Shown one piece after another: positions 48,673 through 57,992 of a stretch of 61,463 nt of DNA (position 1 is its first letter; the number at the start of each line of letters is the position of its first letter). The notes beneath the pieces are model-generated. The model worked only from the letters and a program-made list of their open reading frames with translations, made no database searches and had not been told where the DNA came from. Made by a program: the position numbers and the translations under genes. Source of the DNA: Lysobacter antibioticus HS124 (GTDB lineage: Bacteria > Pseudomonadota > Gammaproteobacteria > Xanthomonadales > Xanthomonadaceae); NCBI RefSeq assembly GCF_000336385.2, contig NZ_HG424457.1, positions 1 to 61,463 of the forward strand. Direction: 5' to 3'.

Positions 48673-49391
48673 ACGCATCCGCCTCTCGCCCGCAATCGCT
48701 GGGCCGCCATTCCGAGACCCACCGTTCCGAGCGCGTGGGCTGGCTGCGCGCAGCGGTGCTCGGCGCCAACGACGGCATCGTCTCGGTCGCCGGTCTCGTG
48801 GTCGGCGTCGCCGCCAGCGGCGCCGACGCCGCCGCGATCCTCACCAGCGGCATCGCCGGCGCGGTCGCCGGGGCGATGTCGATGGCCGCCGGCGAATACG
48901 TGTCGGTGCGTTCGCAGGCCGACACCGAGCGCGCCGATATCGCGGTGGAACGGCGCGAACTGGCCGAGGACCCGGCCAGCGAACTGGAGGAGTTGGCGCG
49001 GATCTACGTGCGTCGCGGCCTGACCCCGGAACTGGCGCACGAAGTCGCGCGCCAGCTGACCGCGCACGATGCGCTCGGCAGCCACGCCCGCGACGAACTG
49101 GGCATCACCGAAACCTTGCGCGCGCGGCCGCTGCAGGCCGCGGCGGCATCGGCGCTGGCCTTCGTCTGCGGCGCCGCGCTGCCGATCGGCGCGGTGTTGC
49201 TGGCGCCGGCGGGCGAAGTCGAGGCGGTGGCGATCCCGACCACCCTGGCCGCGTTGTTCCTGTCCGGCGCGCTGGCCGCCTGGGCCGGCGGCGCGCCGGT
49301 GCTGCGCGGCGCGTTGCGGGTCGCGTTCTGGGGCGCGCTGGCGATGGCCGCGGCGACCCTGGTCGGGCGCCTGTTCGGCGTGCAGGTCTGA
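48669..49391 (+). CDS. VIT1/CCC1-family divalent metal transporter
   Basis: A 240-residue membrane protein. LGANDGIVSVAGLVVGVAA and AMSMAAGEYVSVRSQADTER are the VIT1/CCC1 hallmarks (helix 1 and helix 2 metal path). The cytoplasmic loop EDPASELEELARIYVRRGL is Glu-rich, and three C-terminal helices follow. Family members move Fe2+ or Mn2+ out of the cytosol. The gene is nested between a binding protein (4-bp overlap) and an OppB-type permease (1-bp overlap), an unexpected partner. Confidence 0.92.
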   Translation: MNASASRPQSLGRHSETHRSERVGWLRAAVLGANDGIVSVAGLVVGVAASGADAAAILTSGIAGAVAGAMSMAAGEYVSVRSQADTERADIAVERRELAEDPASELEELARIYVRRGLTPELAHEVARQLTAHDALGSHARDELGITETLRARPLQAAAASALAFVCGAALPIGAVLLAPAGEVEAVAIPTTLAALFLSGALAAWAGGAPVLRGALRVAFWGALAMAAATLVGRLFGVQV

Positions 49392-50305
49392 TGCGGCCGG
49401 CGCTGGCCCGATTCGGTTCGCGCCTGCTGGAGGCGGCGATCACTCTGTGGCTGCTGGCGACATTGTGCTTCGTGCTGCTGCGCGCCGCGCCGGGCGGCCC
49501 GTTCGACAGCGAAAAAGCCGCGCCGCCGGAGGTACAGGCCGCGCTCGAGGCCCAGTACCGGCTCGACCAGCCCTTGCCGATGCAATACCTGGCCTGGCTC
49601 GGCGACGCGGTGCGCGGCGACCTCGGGCCCTCGTTCCAATATCCCGATTACACCGTCAACCAGCTGATCGCCAACGCCTTGCCGGTGTCGATGCTCAACG
49701 GCGGCCTGGCCCTGCTGCTGGCCTTGCTGCTCGGCATCGGCTTGGGCGTGTGGGCGGCGCTGCGCGCCGGCCGCTGGACCGACCGGCTGCTGATGGGCCT
49801 GGCCGGGCTCGGCCTGGCGGTGCCCAAGTTCGTCGTCGCCCCCTTGCTGGTGCTGGTGTTCGCGGTCGGCCTGCACTGGCTGCCGGCCGGCGGCTGGGGC
49901 GAATGGGACAACATCGTCTTGCCGGTGATCGCCCTGGCCCTGCCCAACATCGCCTACTGCGCGCGCCTGACCCGCGCCTCGCTGCTGGAGACGCTGTCGG
50001 CCGACTACCTGACCGCTGCGCGCGCCCGCGGCCTGTCGGAAACCCGGCTGCTGTTCGCGCATGCGCTCAAGCCGGCGCTGCTGCCGGTCGCGGCCTGGCT
50101 GTCGCCGGCGCTGATCAACGTGGTCACCGGTTCGGCGGTGGTCGAGCAGGTGTTCGGCATCCCCGGCATGGGCCGCTATTTCGTCCAGGGCGCGCTCAAC
50201 CGCGACTACACCCTGGTGCTGGGCGTGGTGCTGGCGATCGGCGCCCTGATCGTGGCGATCAACGTGGCCGTCGACGCTTTGCGCGCCTGGATGGATCCGC
50301 GGTGA
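49391..50305 (+). CDS. OppB/DppB-type ABC transporter permease
   Basis: A 304-residue permease with six helices and the EAA-type loop LETLSADYLTAARARGLSETRLLFAHALKP. The N-terminal RLLEAAITLWLLATLCFVLLR and PGGPFDSEKAAPPEV are typical of OppB. It starts on the last base of the VIT1-type stop (TGATG). No OppC permease or ATP-binding subunit follows within the window; repeats and a LacI gene come next. It must therefore use subunits encoded elsewhere or be a remnant operon. Confidence 0.92.
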   Translation: MRPALARFGSRLLEAAITLWLLATLCFVLLRAAPGGPFDSEKAAPPEVQAALEAQYRLDQPLPMQYLAWLGDAVRGDLGPSFQYPDYTVNQLIANALPVSMLNGGLALLLALLLGIGLGVWAALRAGRWTDRLLMGLAGLGLAVPKFVVAPLLVLVFAVGLHWLPAGGWGEWDNIVLPVIALALPNIAYCARLTRASLLETLSADYLTAARARGLSETRLLFAHALKPALLPVAAWLSPALINVVTGSAVVEQVFGIPGMGRYFVQGALNRDYTLVLGVVLAIGALIVAINVAVDALRAWMDPR

Positions 50306-50306
50306 G

Positions 50307-50394
50307 GCCGGGATTCGGGATTGGGGATCAGGGAGAGAGCGGAACCTGGCCGCCCGCTTTTGCGAATCCCTAGTCCCGAATCCCCAATCCCCGC
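50307..50394. repeat. GGGATTC/GGGATTGG inverted repeat
   Basis: A left arm (50307-50332, GGGATTCGGGATTGGGGAT) and a right arm (50361-50394, GAATCCC...CCCGAATCCCCAATCC) form an imperfect long hairpin. It starts just after the permease stop and ends shortly before the LacI gene, so it may terminate the upstream operon. Confidence 0.85.
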
Positions 50395-50415
50395 CCCAGA
50401 GCTACACTGCGGCCC

Positions 50416-51447
50416 ATGCGCAAGAAGAGCAAAGCCACCTCGGTCGACATCGCCCATCTGGCCGGCGTGTCCCAGGCCACCGTCTCGCGCGTGCTCAGCG
50501 GCAGCCCGCTGGTCAACGCCGAGACCCGGCGCCGGGTCGAAGCGGTGGTGCGCGAGCTCAACTACAAGGTCGACCGCCACGCCTCCAGCCTGCGCCGGCA
50601 GCGCTCGGGCACGCTGGCGATGCTGCTGTTCGAGGACCCGACCCCGGACGAGTCGCATATCAACCCGTTCTTCCTGTCCATGCTCGGCTCGATCACCCGC
50701 GCCTGCGCCCGCCACGGCCAGGACCTGCTGATCTCGTTCCAGCAGCTGTCCGACGATTGGGCCGGCGACTACGAGGACAGCATGAAGGCCGACGGCCTGA
50801 TCCTGCTCGGCTACGGCGACTACCTGGCCTACCAGGGCAAGCTGCAGAAACTGGTCGAACAGGGCACCCGCTTCGTGCGCTGGGGCGCGGTGCTGCCGGA
50901 CCAGCCGGGGCTGTCGATCGGCTGCGAGAACCTCGGCGGCGGCCGCCAAGCCGGCACGCATCTGCTGGCGCTGGGACGGCGGCGGGTGGCCTTCCTCGGC
51001 GACGCCTCCAGCCATTATCCCGAGTTCCTCGACCGCTACCTCGGCTGCGAGCAGGCCCTGGCCGCCGCGGGGCTGACGCTGGACCGCGCCCTGCAGGTCG
51101 ACGCGGAAAGCGCCGAAGACGCCGGCCACGCGGCTGCCTGCGAGCTGCTGGCACGCGGGCTGCCGTTCGATGCGATCTTCGCCGCCAGCGACCTGATCGC
51201 GATCGGCGCCATGCGTGCGCTCGCCGAACACGGCCTGCGCGTGCCGGAAGACGTGTCGGTGGTCGGCTTCGACGACATCCCGATGGCGCGCTTCGCCCAC
51301 CCGCCGCTGACCACGATCTTCCAGGATACCAAGCAGGCCGGCGAGCTGCTGGTCGACACGCTGATGAAGCTGATCCACGGCGAGCAAGCCCACAGCGTGC
51401 GGCTGCCGACCTCGCTGGTGGTGCGCAAGTCCTGCGGCGCCGGCTAA
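50416..51447 (+). CDS. LacI-family transcriptional regulator of the alpha-glucan locus
   Basis: A 343-residue repressor. The LacI helix-turn-helix (TSVDIAHLAGVSQATVSRVL) and hinge lie at residues 8-60, then a periplasmic-binding-protein-like effector domain (GLILLGYGDYLAY; AIFAASDLIAIGAMRAL; VSVVGFDDIPMARFAHPPLT). It lies next to amylase, sugar transporter, TonB receptor and glucosidase genes. LacI-type palindromes occur between the receptor and glucosidase genes, so it is the likely local repressor, responding to maltose or a related oligosaccharide. Confidence 0.93.
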   Translation: MRKKSKATSVDIAHLAGVSQATVSRVLSGSPLVNAETRRRVEAVVRELNYKVDRHASSLRRQRSGTLAMLLFEDPTPDESHINPFFLSMLGSITRACARHGQDLLISFQQLSDDWAGDYEDSMKADGLILLGYGDYLAYQGKLQKLVEQGTRFVRWGAVLPDQPGLSIGCENLGGGRQAGTHLLALGRRRVAFLGDASSHYPEFLDRYLGCEQALAAAGLTLDRALQVDAESAEDAGHAAACELLARGLPFDAIFAASDLIAIGAMRALAEHGLRVPEDVSVVGFDDIPMARFAHPPLTTIFQDTKQAGELLVDTLMKLIHGEQAHSVRLPTSLVVRKSCGAG

Positions 51448-51449
51448 GC

Positions 51450-51476
51450 GGGCGTTGCCGCCCGTTGCGGGAGCCC
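51450..51476. terminator. GCGGGC/GCCCGT hairpin after the LacI gene
   Basis: GCGGGC-GTTGCC-GCCCGT directly follows the stop and can form a short stem. A decayed REP-like stretch (51490-51530) follows. Confidence 0.45.
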
Positions 51477-51597
51477 GCGTCCCGCGAAACGTCCTGCGGT
51501 CATAAGCCGCAACAGTCGCGGCGATGCAATACCGCACCGCTGCCCGTACTAAGCGAGCGATTTACCGCGCTCGCGTCCAAGGCGACGGGTAGGCGTT

Positions 51598-51645
51598 GAA
51601 GCAAAAGCAAATCGCCCTAGCCCCTTTTTCGAAAGAGGGGAAGCC
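51598..51645. repeat. CCCCTTTTTC/GAAAGAGGGG hairpin module
   Basis: AAAAGCAAATCGCCCT is followed by CCCCTTTTTC-GAAAGAGGGG (51621-51640), a near-perfect 10-bp dyad. It is the same family as 2987-3006 and 54928-55075, and lies between the convergent LacI and amylase genes. Confidence 0.75.
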
Positions 51646-51685
51646 GTTCCGGCCGGTTTCGCAGACTGGGGCCCCGCAGGCGCGA

Positions 51686-53374
51686 TCAGCGCCGGCGGGC
51701 GTGGGCCATGGCCCGATCCAACGCCGCGGCCAGGCCCGGATCGCGTACCGGTGCGTCGAGCAGATAGACCTGCACCCCGTGCGCGGGCACCTGCGCGCGC
51801 AGGCTTTCGCCCTTTCCGATCACCGTCTCGGCGCCGCCGAAGGCCGCGCGCCAGGTGCCCGCCTGCAGGTACTGCGCGACCACGAAGTCCGCCGGCGCAT
51901 CGCCCTTGTTGAGCAGGACCAGCGCGATCTGCGCCGTGTCGCCGTGCTGGTAGACGCGATAGAACGCGGCGCGGTCCCCCTGCAGCAGCACGTTCAACTG
52001 CAAGCCGCGCTGCAGGGCCGGCGAGTCGCGGCGCACGCGGGCGATGCGCTTGAGCGCGGCATGGATCGGATGCGCGGCTCCGGCATCGACCCGCGCCTGG
52101 CCGTAGTAGTTGCGATTGCCCGCATGCTCGGCGCGGCCGCGCTGGAAGCCGGTTTCCGAACCGTAATAGATCACCGGGATGCCGCGCGCGGTGAACAGCC
52201 AGTGGTTGGCGTCGATGAAGCCTTCGTCGCTGGCGTCCAGCCGCGCCATGTCGTGGTTGTCGTAGAAGGTCATCAGTTCGTACGGGTTCGCGTACGGCCC
52301 GTCCTGCAGGTACAGGCGCTCGTCGAGGCGGGCGTAATCGGCGCGGCCGCGGCCGAACACCTCGGCCAGGCGTTCCTTGAGCGGAAAGTCGAGCACGCTG
52401 ACTCCGCCGTTCTCGGCCCAGGTGAACGGCGCGATGTTCTCGGCTTTGTAGTCGAAGGCCTCGCCGAACATGAACAAGCCCGGCCGCTTGGCCCGCAGGC
52501 GCGCGGCGAAACTGCGCCAGAACGGCATCGGCACGTGGCGGATGGTGTCGATGCGCAACGCGTCGGCGCCCTGATCCAGCCATTGCGAGTAGGCATCGAC
52601 GAAGTACTCCAGCAGCGCCGGGTTGCTGTCGTCGAGGTTGGACAACTGGACCAGATCCTTCTGGGGGCGAAAGAAGCGGTGCAGCGGCTCGCGCTGCGGG
52701 TCCAGCCGCTCAGGCGGCAGATTCTGGTGGTCGGCGACCAACACGCCGTCGCGGTAGATTTCGCCGTATTTGGGCTGATCCTGCGGCATCGTGAACGAGG
52801 GCGAGCCGTGGTTGGCGACGATGTCGAGCACCGTCTTGAGCCCATGCCGCTTCAGGCCCGCGGTCAACGCAGCGAAATCCAGCCCCGGGCTGGGCAGGTG
52901 CTCGTCGAGGCGGAAGAAGTCCACGCCCCAATAACCGTGGTAGCCGGTCTTGCCGCGGTCCTGGAAGGCGCCGCCCCAGGTCACCGCCTCGCCGCCGGTG
53001 AAGGCCTGGTCGGGGTTGTCGACGATCGGCGTCAGCCAGACCGCGCCGAAGCCCATGTCGCGGATGTAGCCGGCATTGTCGAGCAGGCCTTTGAAGTCGC
53101 CGCCGAGATAGCCGATGTTGTCGCTCTCGCCGGCCGGCGCGCCCGCGACCGGCCGGTCGAAGCTGCGCGTGGCCGGGTCCGGGCCGCCCTGCTCGCGCTG
53201 ATCGTTGTTCGGATCGCCGTTGACGAAGCGGTCGGTGACCACGAAGTACACCGCGTCGGCGGCCATCGGTTCGAGCGTGCCGTAATAGTCGCGCGCAGGC
53301 GCCGGCGCGCTCGACCCGGCCGTCGCGCAACCGGCGAGCACCAGCGCCAGCGCGGCCAACGCCAAGCGGCTCAT
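51686..53374 (-). CDS. GH13 alpha-amylase-type lipoprotein
   Basis: A 562-residue protein. The signal peptide ends in a lipobox (LALVLAGCA, Cys about residue 16), so it should be anchored to a membrane, probably the outer. The GH13 motifs are VLDIVANHGSPSF (region I), GADALRIDTIRH (nucleophile Asp), LFMFGEAFD (acid/base Glu) and MTFYDNHDMAR (third acid). YLGGDFKGLLDNAGYIRDMG and the WGVDFFRLDE stretch suit maltodextrin- or starch-degrading amylases or neopullulanases. It overlaps the MFS gene by 4 bp, so import and hydrolysis are coupled. Confidence 0.94.
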   Translation of the reverse strand: MSRLALAALALVLAGCATAGSSAPAPARDYYGTLEPMAADAVYFVVTDRFVNGDPNNDQREQGGPDPATRSFDRPVAGAPAGESDNIGYLGGDFKGLLDNAGYIRDMGFGAVWLTPIVDNPDQAFTGGEAVTWGGAFQDRGKTGYHGYWGVDFFRLDEHLPSPGLDFAALTAGLKRHGLKTVLDIVANHGSPSFTMPQDQPKYGEIYRDGVLVADHQNLPPERLDPQREPLHRFFRPQKDLVQLSNLDDSNPALLEYFVDAYSQWLDQGADALRIDTIRHVPMPFWRSFAARLRAKRPGLFMFGEAFDYKAENIAPFTWAENGGVSVLDFPLKERLAEVFGRGRADYARLDERLYLQDGPYANPYELMTFYDNHDMARLDASDEGFIDANHWLFTARGIPVIYYGSETGFQRGRAEHAGNRNYYGQARVDAGAAHPIHAALKRIARVRRDSPALQRGLQLNVLLQGDRAAFYRVYQHGDTAQIALVLLNKGDAPADFVVAQYLQAGTWRAAFGGAETVIGKGESLRAQVPAHGVQVYLLDAPVRDPGLAAALDRAMAHARRR

Positions 53375-54864
53375 GCGCCCGGCTCGCGCACTCGCAGCAC
53401 GCACAGGCCCGAGACGACCAGGCTCGCGCCGCCGATCACCAATGCCCATACCGGCTCTCCGTGGAAGAAGGTCTTGAGCAGGAAGCCGAGCAAACTCGCC
53501 GCGACCAGCTGCGGAATGACGATGAAGAAGTTGAAGATGCCCATGTACACGCCCATCTTGGCCGCCGGCAAACTGTCCGACAGCAGGGCGTAAGGCAGCG
53601 ACAGGATCGAGGCCCAGGCGAAACCGACGCCGAGCATGGACAGCAGCAACCACTGCGGGTCGCGGATCAACGCGATCGAGATCAGCCCGGCGCCGCCCAG
53701 GCAGACGTTGACCAGATGACTCCAGCGCAGGCCCCAGCGCCGCGCCATCCACGGAATCGCCACCGCCGCCAGCGCGGCGAAGCCGTTGTAGGCGGCGAAC
53801 AGCACGCCGACCCAGTTCGCGCCGTCGTTGTAGGCGGCCGAAGCGGTGTCGCTGCTGTGGTAGTGCAACTGGGTCACCGCCGGCGTGGTGTAGATCCACA
53901 TCGCGAACAAGGCGAACCAGGAAAAGAACTGCACCACCGCCAGGCGCAGCATGGTCGGCGGCATGCCGTGCAGGTCGTCCATGACGCTGGCGAAGCCGCT
54001 GCCCTCGCCCACCACGCCGCGCAGGCACTGGGCCAGGCCGAACGCGGCGATCATGCCGGCCAACACGTACAACTGGCGGTCCAGCGCGGCCATCGAGATC
54101 GCCACGGCCAGGATCGCGCCGACCGTGGCCCAGGCCGCGCCGAGCAGCAGGCAACGCACCCGGTCGCGCGGCGGATGCGGCGGCGCCGGCGGCGCTTCGT
54201 CGTACTCGGCCAGTTGCTCGGGCGGATACTCGCGCGTGCTCAGCACCGTCCAGCCCACCGACAGCAGCAGCACCGCGCCGCCGGCGTAGAAGGCGTAGCG
54301 CACCGTGTCGGGCACCTCGCCGGGCATGGCGGTATTGGCGACGCCGTAGTGCGCCAGCACGTAGGGCAGCGCGCTGGCGACCACCGAGCCGACGCCGATG
54401 AAAAAGCTTTGCATCGCATAGCCGGTGGGGCGCTGGCGCGGCGGCAGCTGATCGCCGACGAACGCGCGGAACGGCTCCATCGAGATGTTGATCGACGCGT
54501 CCAGCACCCACAGCAGGCCGGCCGCGATCCACAGGAACGGCGCGTTGGGCATCGCCAGCAAGGCCAGCGAGGCCAGCACCGCGCCGATCAGGAAATACGG
54601 ACGCCGCCGGCCCAGACTCGGGCTCCAGGTGCGGTCGGACAGATAGCCGACGATCGGCTGCACGATCAGGCCGGTCAGCGGCGCGGCGATCCACAGCATC
54701 GGGATGTCGTCGATGGCCGCGCCGAGGGTCTGGAAGATCCGGCTGACGTTGGCGTTCTGCAGGGCGAAGCCGAACTGGATGCCGAGGAAGCCGAAGCACA
54801 TGTTCCAGATCTGCCAGAACGACAGCTGCGGCTTGCGGGACGGAGCGTCGTGGCGATCGGTCAT
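53371..54864 (-). CDS. MFS sugar transporter (GPH/SLC45-like, probable maltose or maltooligosaccharide)
   Basis: A 497-residue inner-membrane transporter with about 12 helices. LSFWQIWNMCFGFLGIQFGFALQNANVSRIFQTLGA and GYLSDRTWSPSLGRRRPYFLIGA are typical of the sugar:cation symporters found with TonB-receptor sugar loci in xanthomonads and Caulobacter (MalY-like). It carries sugars released by the amylase across the inner membrane. It shares the strand with the TonB receptor upstream, across 218 bp of repeat-filled DNA. Confidence 0.9.
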   Translation of the reverse strand: MTDRHDAPSRKPQLSFWQIWNMCFGFLGIQFGFALQNANVSRIFQTLGAAIDDIPMLWIAAPLTGLIVQPIVGYLSDRTWSPSLGRRRPYFLIGAVLASLALLAMPNAPFLWIAAGLLWVLDASINISMEPFRAFVGDQLPPRQRPTGYAMQSFFIGVGSVVASALPYVLAHYGVANTAMPGEVPDTVRYAFYAGGAVLLLSVGWTVLSTREYPPEQLAEYDEAPPAPPHPPRDRVRCLLLGAAWATVGAILAVAISMAALDRQLYVLAGMIAAFGLAQCLRGVVGEGSGFASVMDDLHGMPPTMLRLAVVQFFSWFALFAMWIYTTPAVTQLHYHSSDTASAAYNDGANWVGVLFAAYNGFAALAAVAIPWMARRWGLRWSHLVNVCLGGAGLISIALIRDPQWLLLSMLGVGFAWASILSLPYALLSDSLPAAKMGVYMGIFNFFIVIPQLVAASLLGFLLKTFFHGEPVWALVIGGASLVVSGLCVLRVREPGA

Positions 54865-54925
54865 GGCTTGGATACTGGCATGAAGCGGGTTGGGACAACC
54901 GCGCCGGACGGACGAGGCCGGGTCA

Positions 54926-55075
54926 AAAGCAAATCCCCCTCGCCCCCCCCCTTTGTCAAAGGGGGGGCGACAAGCAGGGCGGCGACGCCGATCACACCAC
55001 GTCGCACCCCGAGCGTCCGCATCCGGCTCCCCTTTTGAAAAAGGGGGCCGGGGGGATTCGCCTTTGCCTTGCTCT
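54926..55075. repeat. Inverted pair of the C/T-A/G hairpin module
   Basis: AAAAGCAAATCCCCCTCGCCC then CCCTTTGTCAAAGGGGGG (54926-54967) is mirrored by CCCCTTTTGAAAAAGGGGG then GGGGGATTCGCCTTTGCC (55029-55070). The two copies face each other and fill the gap between the TonB receptor stop and the MFS start, where they could attenuate read-through. Confidence 0.85.
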
Positions 55076-55082
55076 TATCCGG

Positions 55083-57866
55083 TCAGAACTGCGACGAGAA
55101 CCGGATCCCGTACATCCGCGGCGTATTCAAGTAACGGATGTTGGTGGCGTTGTTGATGAAGCCCTTGCCCGAATAGACCTCGTCGGTGAGGTTGGAGACG
55201 AAGCCGTCGATGCGGAACTGGTTGTCGCTGCCGAAGTTCAGGCCGGCCGACACATTGACCGTCAGGAAGCCGTCGACGTCGTCGCGCATCGCCAGGCCGC
55301 TGGCCGGGCCGCCGCCGGCGGCCGGGTTGGAGCCGTTGTTGAAGGCCATGTCGGCGAGCGGAACTTCGATCACATTGCCGGCCGCGTCCAGACCGAAGCC
55401 GCGGCTGTTGAACGCGGTCAGGTAGTAGTCGGAGCGATAGGTCAGGTTGACCGTCCAGTCGAACGAACTCAACGCGCCGCGGCCGATGTCGATGGTCTGC
55501 GACAAGCTGACATTGGCGTTGTACTTGGAGGTGTTCGGCAGGCGGTTGCCGTCCAGCGGCACGATCAGGCCGAGCCCGCCGGAGCGCGTGTCCAGCACCT
55601 TGGAGTCGTCGAAGGTCGCATCCAGGTAGGTGAAGTTGTAGCCCAGGTCGAAGCCGTACGGCAGGCCGACCCGGCCTTCCAGTTCCAGGCCGAGCACGCT
55701 GGCGTTGGCGGCGTTGTCGTTGAACACCTGGCGGCTGGTCGCGTTCGGGTTGGTCGGCGTCGGCGCCGGCACGTCGATCAGGTTCTGCAGCACCTTGTTC
55801 TGGTAGTCGTAGTAGAACACCGACGCATTCAAACGCACCGGCGTTTCGCCCCAGACGTAGTCGCCCTTGATGCCGGCCTCGTACGAGGTCAGCTCTTCCG
55901 GCTCGAAGGTCGGCGCCAGCGCGGTGCCGTCGTTGAGCGACAGCGGCCGATTGATGCCGCCGGATCGGGTGCCGGTGGACACGGTGCCGTACAGCATTAC
56001 CTGCGGCGAGAGGTCGTATTCGAAGCCGACCCGCCAGTCGACGTAGCTGTCCTTGTACACGTCCTCGCTCCGGCCGCCGGGGAAGTCCGAGCGCGCGATG
56101 ACCTGGATCTGGTCGCGGTTCTGGCGCAGGAACTGGGCCCAGTTGTCGTCGACGCCGAAGCCGGCGAAGCCGCCGAGGAAGTAGTCGAGCGTGTTGGCGC
56201 CCGGGTCGCAGCGCAGTTCGGCCGGGGTCCAGCCGGTGCATACGCTGGGATCGCCGCCCGGACGCCCGCCCGGCGCGGCCAGGCGGAAGCCCGGCGAGCC
56301 CAGCACCAGGCCGGTGGTGTAGGGGTTGGTGGCGGTATTGACCGGCTGGCCGGTGAATTGCTGGAACAGGCCTTCCGGAATCACGAACTGGTACTTCAGG
56401 TTCGATTCGCGCGCGATCTTCTTGTCGCGGGTGTAGCGCACGCCGCCGATCAGGCGCAGCGAATCGGTCGCGGCGAAGCTGAAGTCGCCGTACACCGCAT
56501 TGGATTCGACCTTGGAATTGTCGCCGCGGTTCTCGCCGCCCAGGCCGTCCTGCCAACCGCAGATCGTGCCCGGACGCCACCAGTCGCAATCGCCGAAGTA
56601 GCCGTTGCCGACGTCCCAGGACACGTAGTCGTACTTCTCTTCGTAGTTGAACAGGCCCGCCGACCAGATCAGCTTGCCGGTGTCGCCGAAGAAGCGCAGT
56701 TCGTTGATGGTCGAGCTGGACTTGTCGGCCTGATAGAAGGTGTCGTACCAGGCCAGGCGTTCGGGGTTGTGGTAGGCCTCGCGGTCCGAGCCCGGGTACA
56801 CCGGGCCCAGCTGCCACTCGCGCGAGGCGTTGCGGTTATAGAAGTCGTACTTGCGGTAGGAGGTGTTGAACTCCACCGACACCGCGTCGTTGAACGCGTA
56901 GGTGAAGGTCGCGGCGATGCCTTCGATGTCGTTGGTGGTCTTGCCCTGGGTGCGGAAGTACTGGCGGAACGGGTCGGACAGATCGCCGATGTCGTAGCCG
57001 GCGGCGAGGCCGCGTTCGGCGAACAGGCCCGGGTCGCCGGTGCCGCGCTCGGTGACCTTGTCCAGCATCACGTAAGCCGAGAACTTGTCGTTCGGCTCCC
57101 ACAGCGCCGACAGGCGCAAGGCCTGATTGTCGATCGCGCCCGGGCCCTCGGCGCCGAACAGCGATTTGGGATAGCCGTTGTCGATGTAGGACGAGCGCTC
57201 CTCGTCGAACAGCGCCGCACGCAGGGCGAAGGTTTCGCCGATCGGCAGGTTGAGCACGCCCTCGGCGGTGGTGAAATCGTGGTTGCCGGCGCCGACCTTG
57301 AGCCCGCCGCTGGTCACGCCCAGCTCGGGGCGCTTGGAGATCACGTTGATCGAGCCGCCGGTGGCGTTGCGGCCGCGCACCGTGCCCTGCGGGCCCTTGT
57401 TGACCTCGATCCGGTCGACGTCGAAGAACATCGGCCCGATCGAGCGCGGACGCGGCAGGTAGATGCCGTTGTAGTAGGTCGCCACCGACGGATCGGAGGA
57501 GAAGTCCGAGTCGGCCGCGCCGATGCCGCGCAGGAAGATCTCGTACTTGCCTTCCTGGCGGGTGATCTGCAGGCCGGGCACCACCGCCTGCAGGTTGCGG
57601 AAATCGGTGTTGATGCCGAGCTTGGTCAGGTCCTCGCCGCTGAACGACTGGATCGTGCCGGCGTACTTCTGGATCGACTGCACGCGGCGGTTGCCGGTGA
57701 CCTGGACCGCGTCGAGTTCGTGCGCGGCGGCCGGCGCGTCCTGCGGCGCGGGAGCGTCGGCGGCCCACACCGTCCACGAGCTGCACAGCCCGAGCGAGGC
57801 CAGGGCCGCGGTCAGCAGGTGGCGGTTGAATTGCGATTGCGGCGTAGCCGGCTTGAGTGTCGACAT
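55083..57866 (-). CDS. TonB-dependent outer-membrane receptor (probable maltodextrin receptor)
   Basis: A 927-residue receptor. A signal peptide is followed by a TonB box-like ELDAVQVTG, the plug (TDFRNLQAVVPGLQITRQEG; VDRIEVNKGPQGTVRGRNATGGSINVISKRPE) and a 22-strand barrel ending YGIRFSSQF with the terminal Phe. GGAGGGGAGC directly precedes the ATG. Linkage to amylase, MFS transporter, LacI regulator and divergent GH13 glucosidase indicates uptake of maltooligosaccharides rather than siderophores, as in CUT loci of xanthomonads. Confidence 0.95.
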   Translation of the reverse strand: MSTLKPATPQSQFNRHLLTAALASLGLCSSWTVWAADAPAPQDAPAAAHELDAVQVTGNRRVQSIQKYAGTIQSFSGEDLTKLGINTDFRNLQAVVPGLQITRQEGKYEIFLRGIGAADSDFSSDPSVATYYNGIYLPRPRSIGPMFFDVDRIEVNKGPQGTVRGRNATGGSINVISKRPELGVTSGGLKVGAGNHDFTTAEGVLNLPIGETFALRAALFDEERSSYIDNGYPKSLFGAEGPGAIDNQALRLSALWEPNDKFSAYVMLDKVTERGTGDPGLFAERGLAAGYDIGDLSDPFRQYFRTQGKTTNDIEGIAATFTYAFNDAVSVEFNTSYRKYDFYNRNASREWQLGPVYPGSDREAYHNPERLAWYDTFYQADKSSSTINELRFFGDTGKLIWSAGLFNYEEKYDYVSWDVGNGYFGDCDWWRPGTICGWQDGLGGENRGDNSKVESNAVYGDFSFAATDSLRLIGGVRYTRDKKIARESNLKYQFVIPEGLFQQFTGQPVNTATNPYTTGLVLGSPGFRLAAPGGRPGGDPSVCTGWTPAELRCDPGANTLDYFLGGFAGFGVDDNWAQFLRQNRDQIQVIARSDFPGGRSEDVYKDSYVDWRVGFEYDLSPQVMLYGTVSTGTRSGGINRPLSLNDGTALAPTFEPEELTSYEAGIKGDYVWGETPVRLNASVFYYDYQNKVLQNLIDVPAPTPTNPNATSRQVFNDNAANASVLGLELEGRVGLPYGFDLGYNFTYLDATFDDSKVLDTRSGGLGLIVPLDGNRLPNTSKYNANVSLSQTIDIGRGALSSFDWTVNLTYRSDYYLTAFNSRGFGLDAAGNVIEVPLADMAFNNGSNPAAGGGPASGLAMRDDVDGFLTVNVSAGLNFGSDNQFRIDGFVSNLTDEVYSGKGFINNATNIRYLNTPRMYGIRFSSQF

Positions 57867-57992
57867 GCTCCCCTCCAGAAGCGCTGTGTGTCGTGGCGCG
57901 CGCGCACTGTCGTCGCGCTGCGTCCGCCGGGGCGATGCGTGCGCCCTCGGTCCGAGCGCATGTTAGGCAAGCCGCTCGCCGCACAGCGGGTT

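Noticed and set aside
47049-48678. 537-codon antisense frame opposite the peptide-binding protein
   Set aside because: Low-complexity shadow; the sense strand carries clear SBP family 5 motifs.
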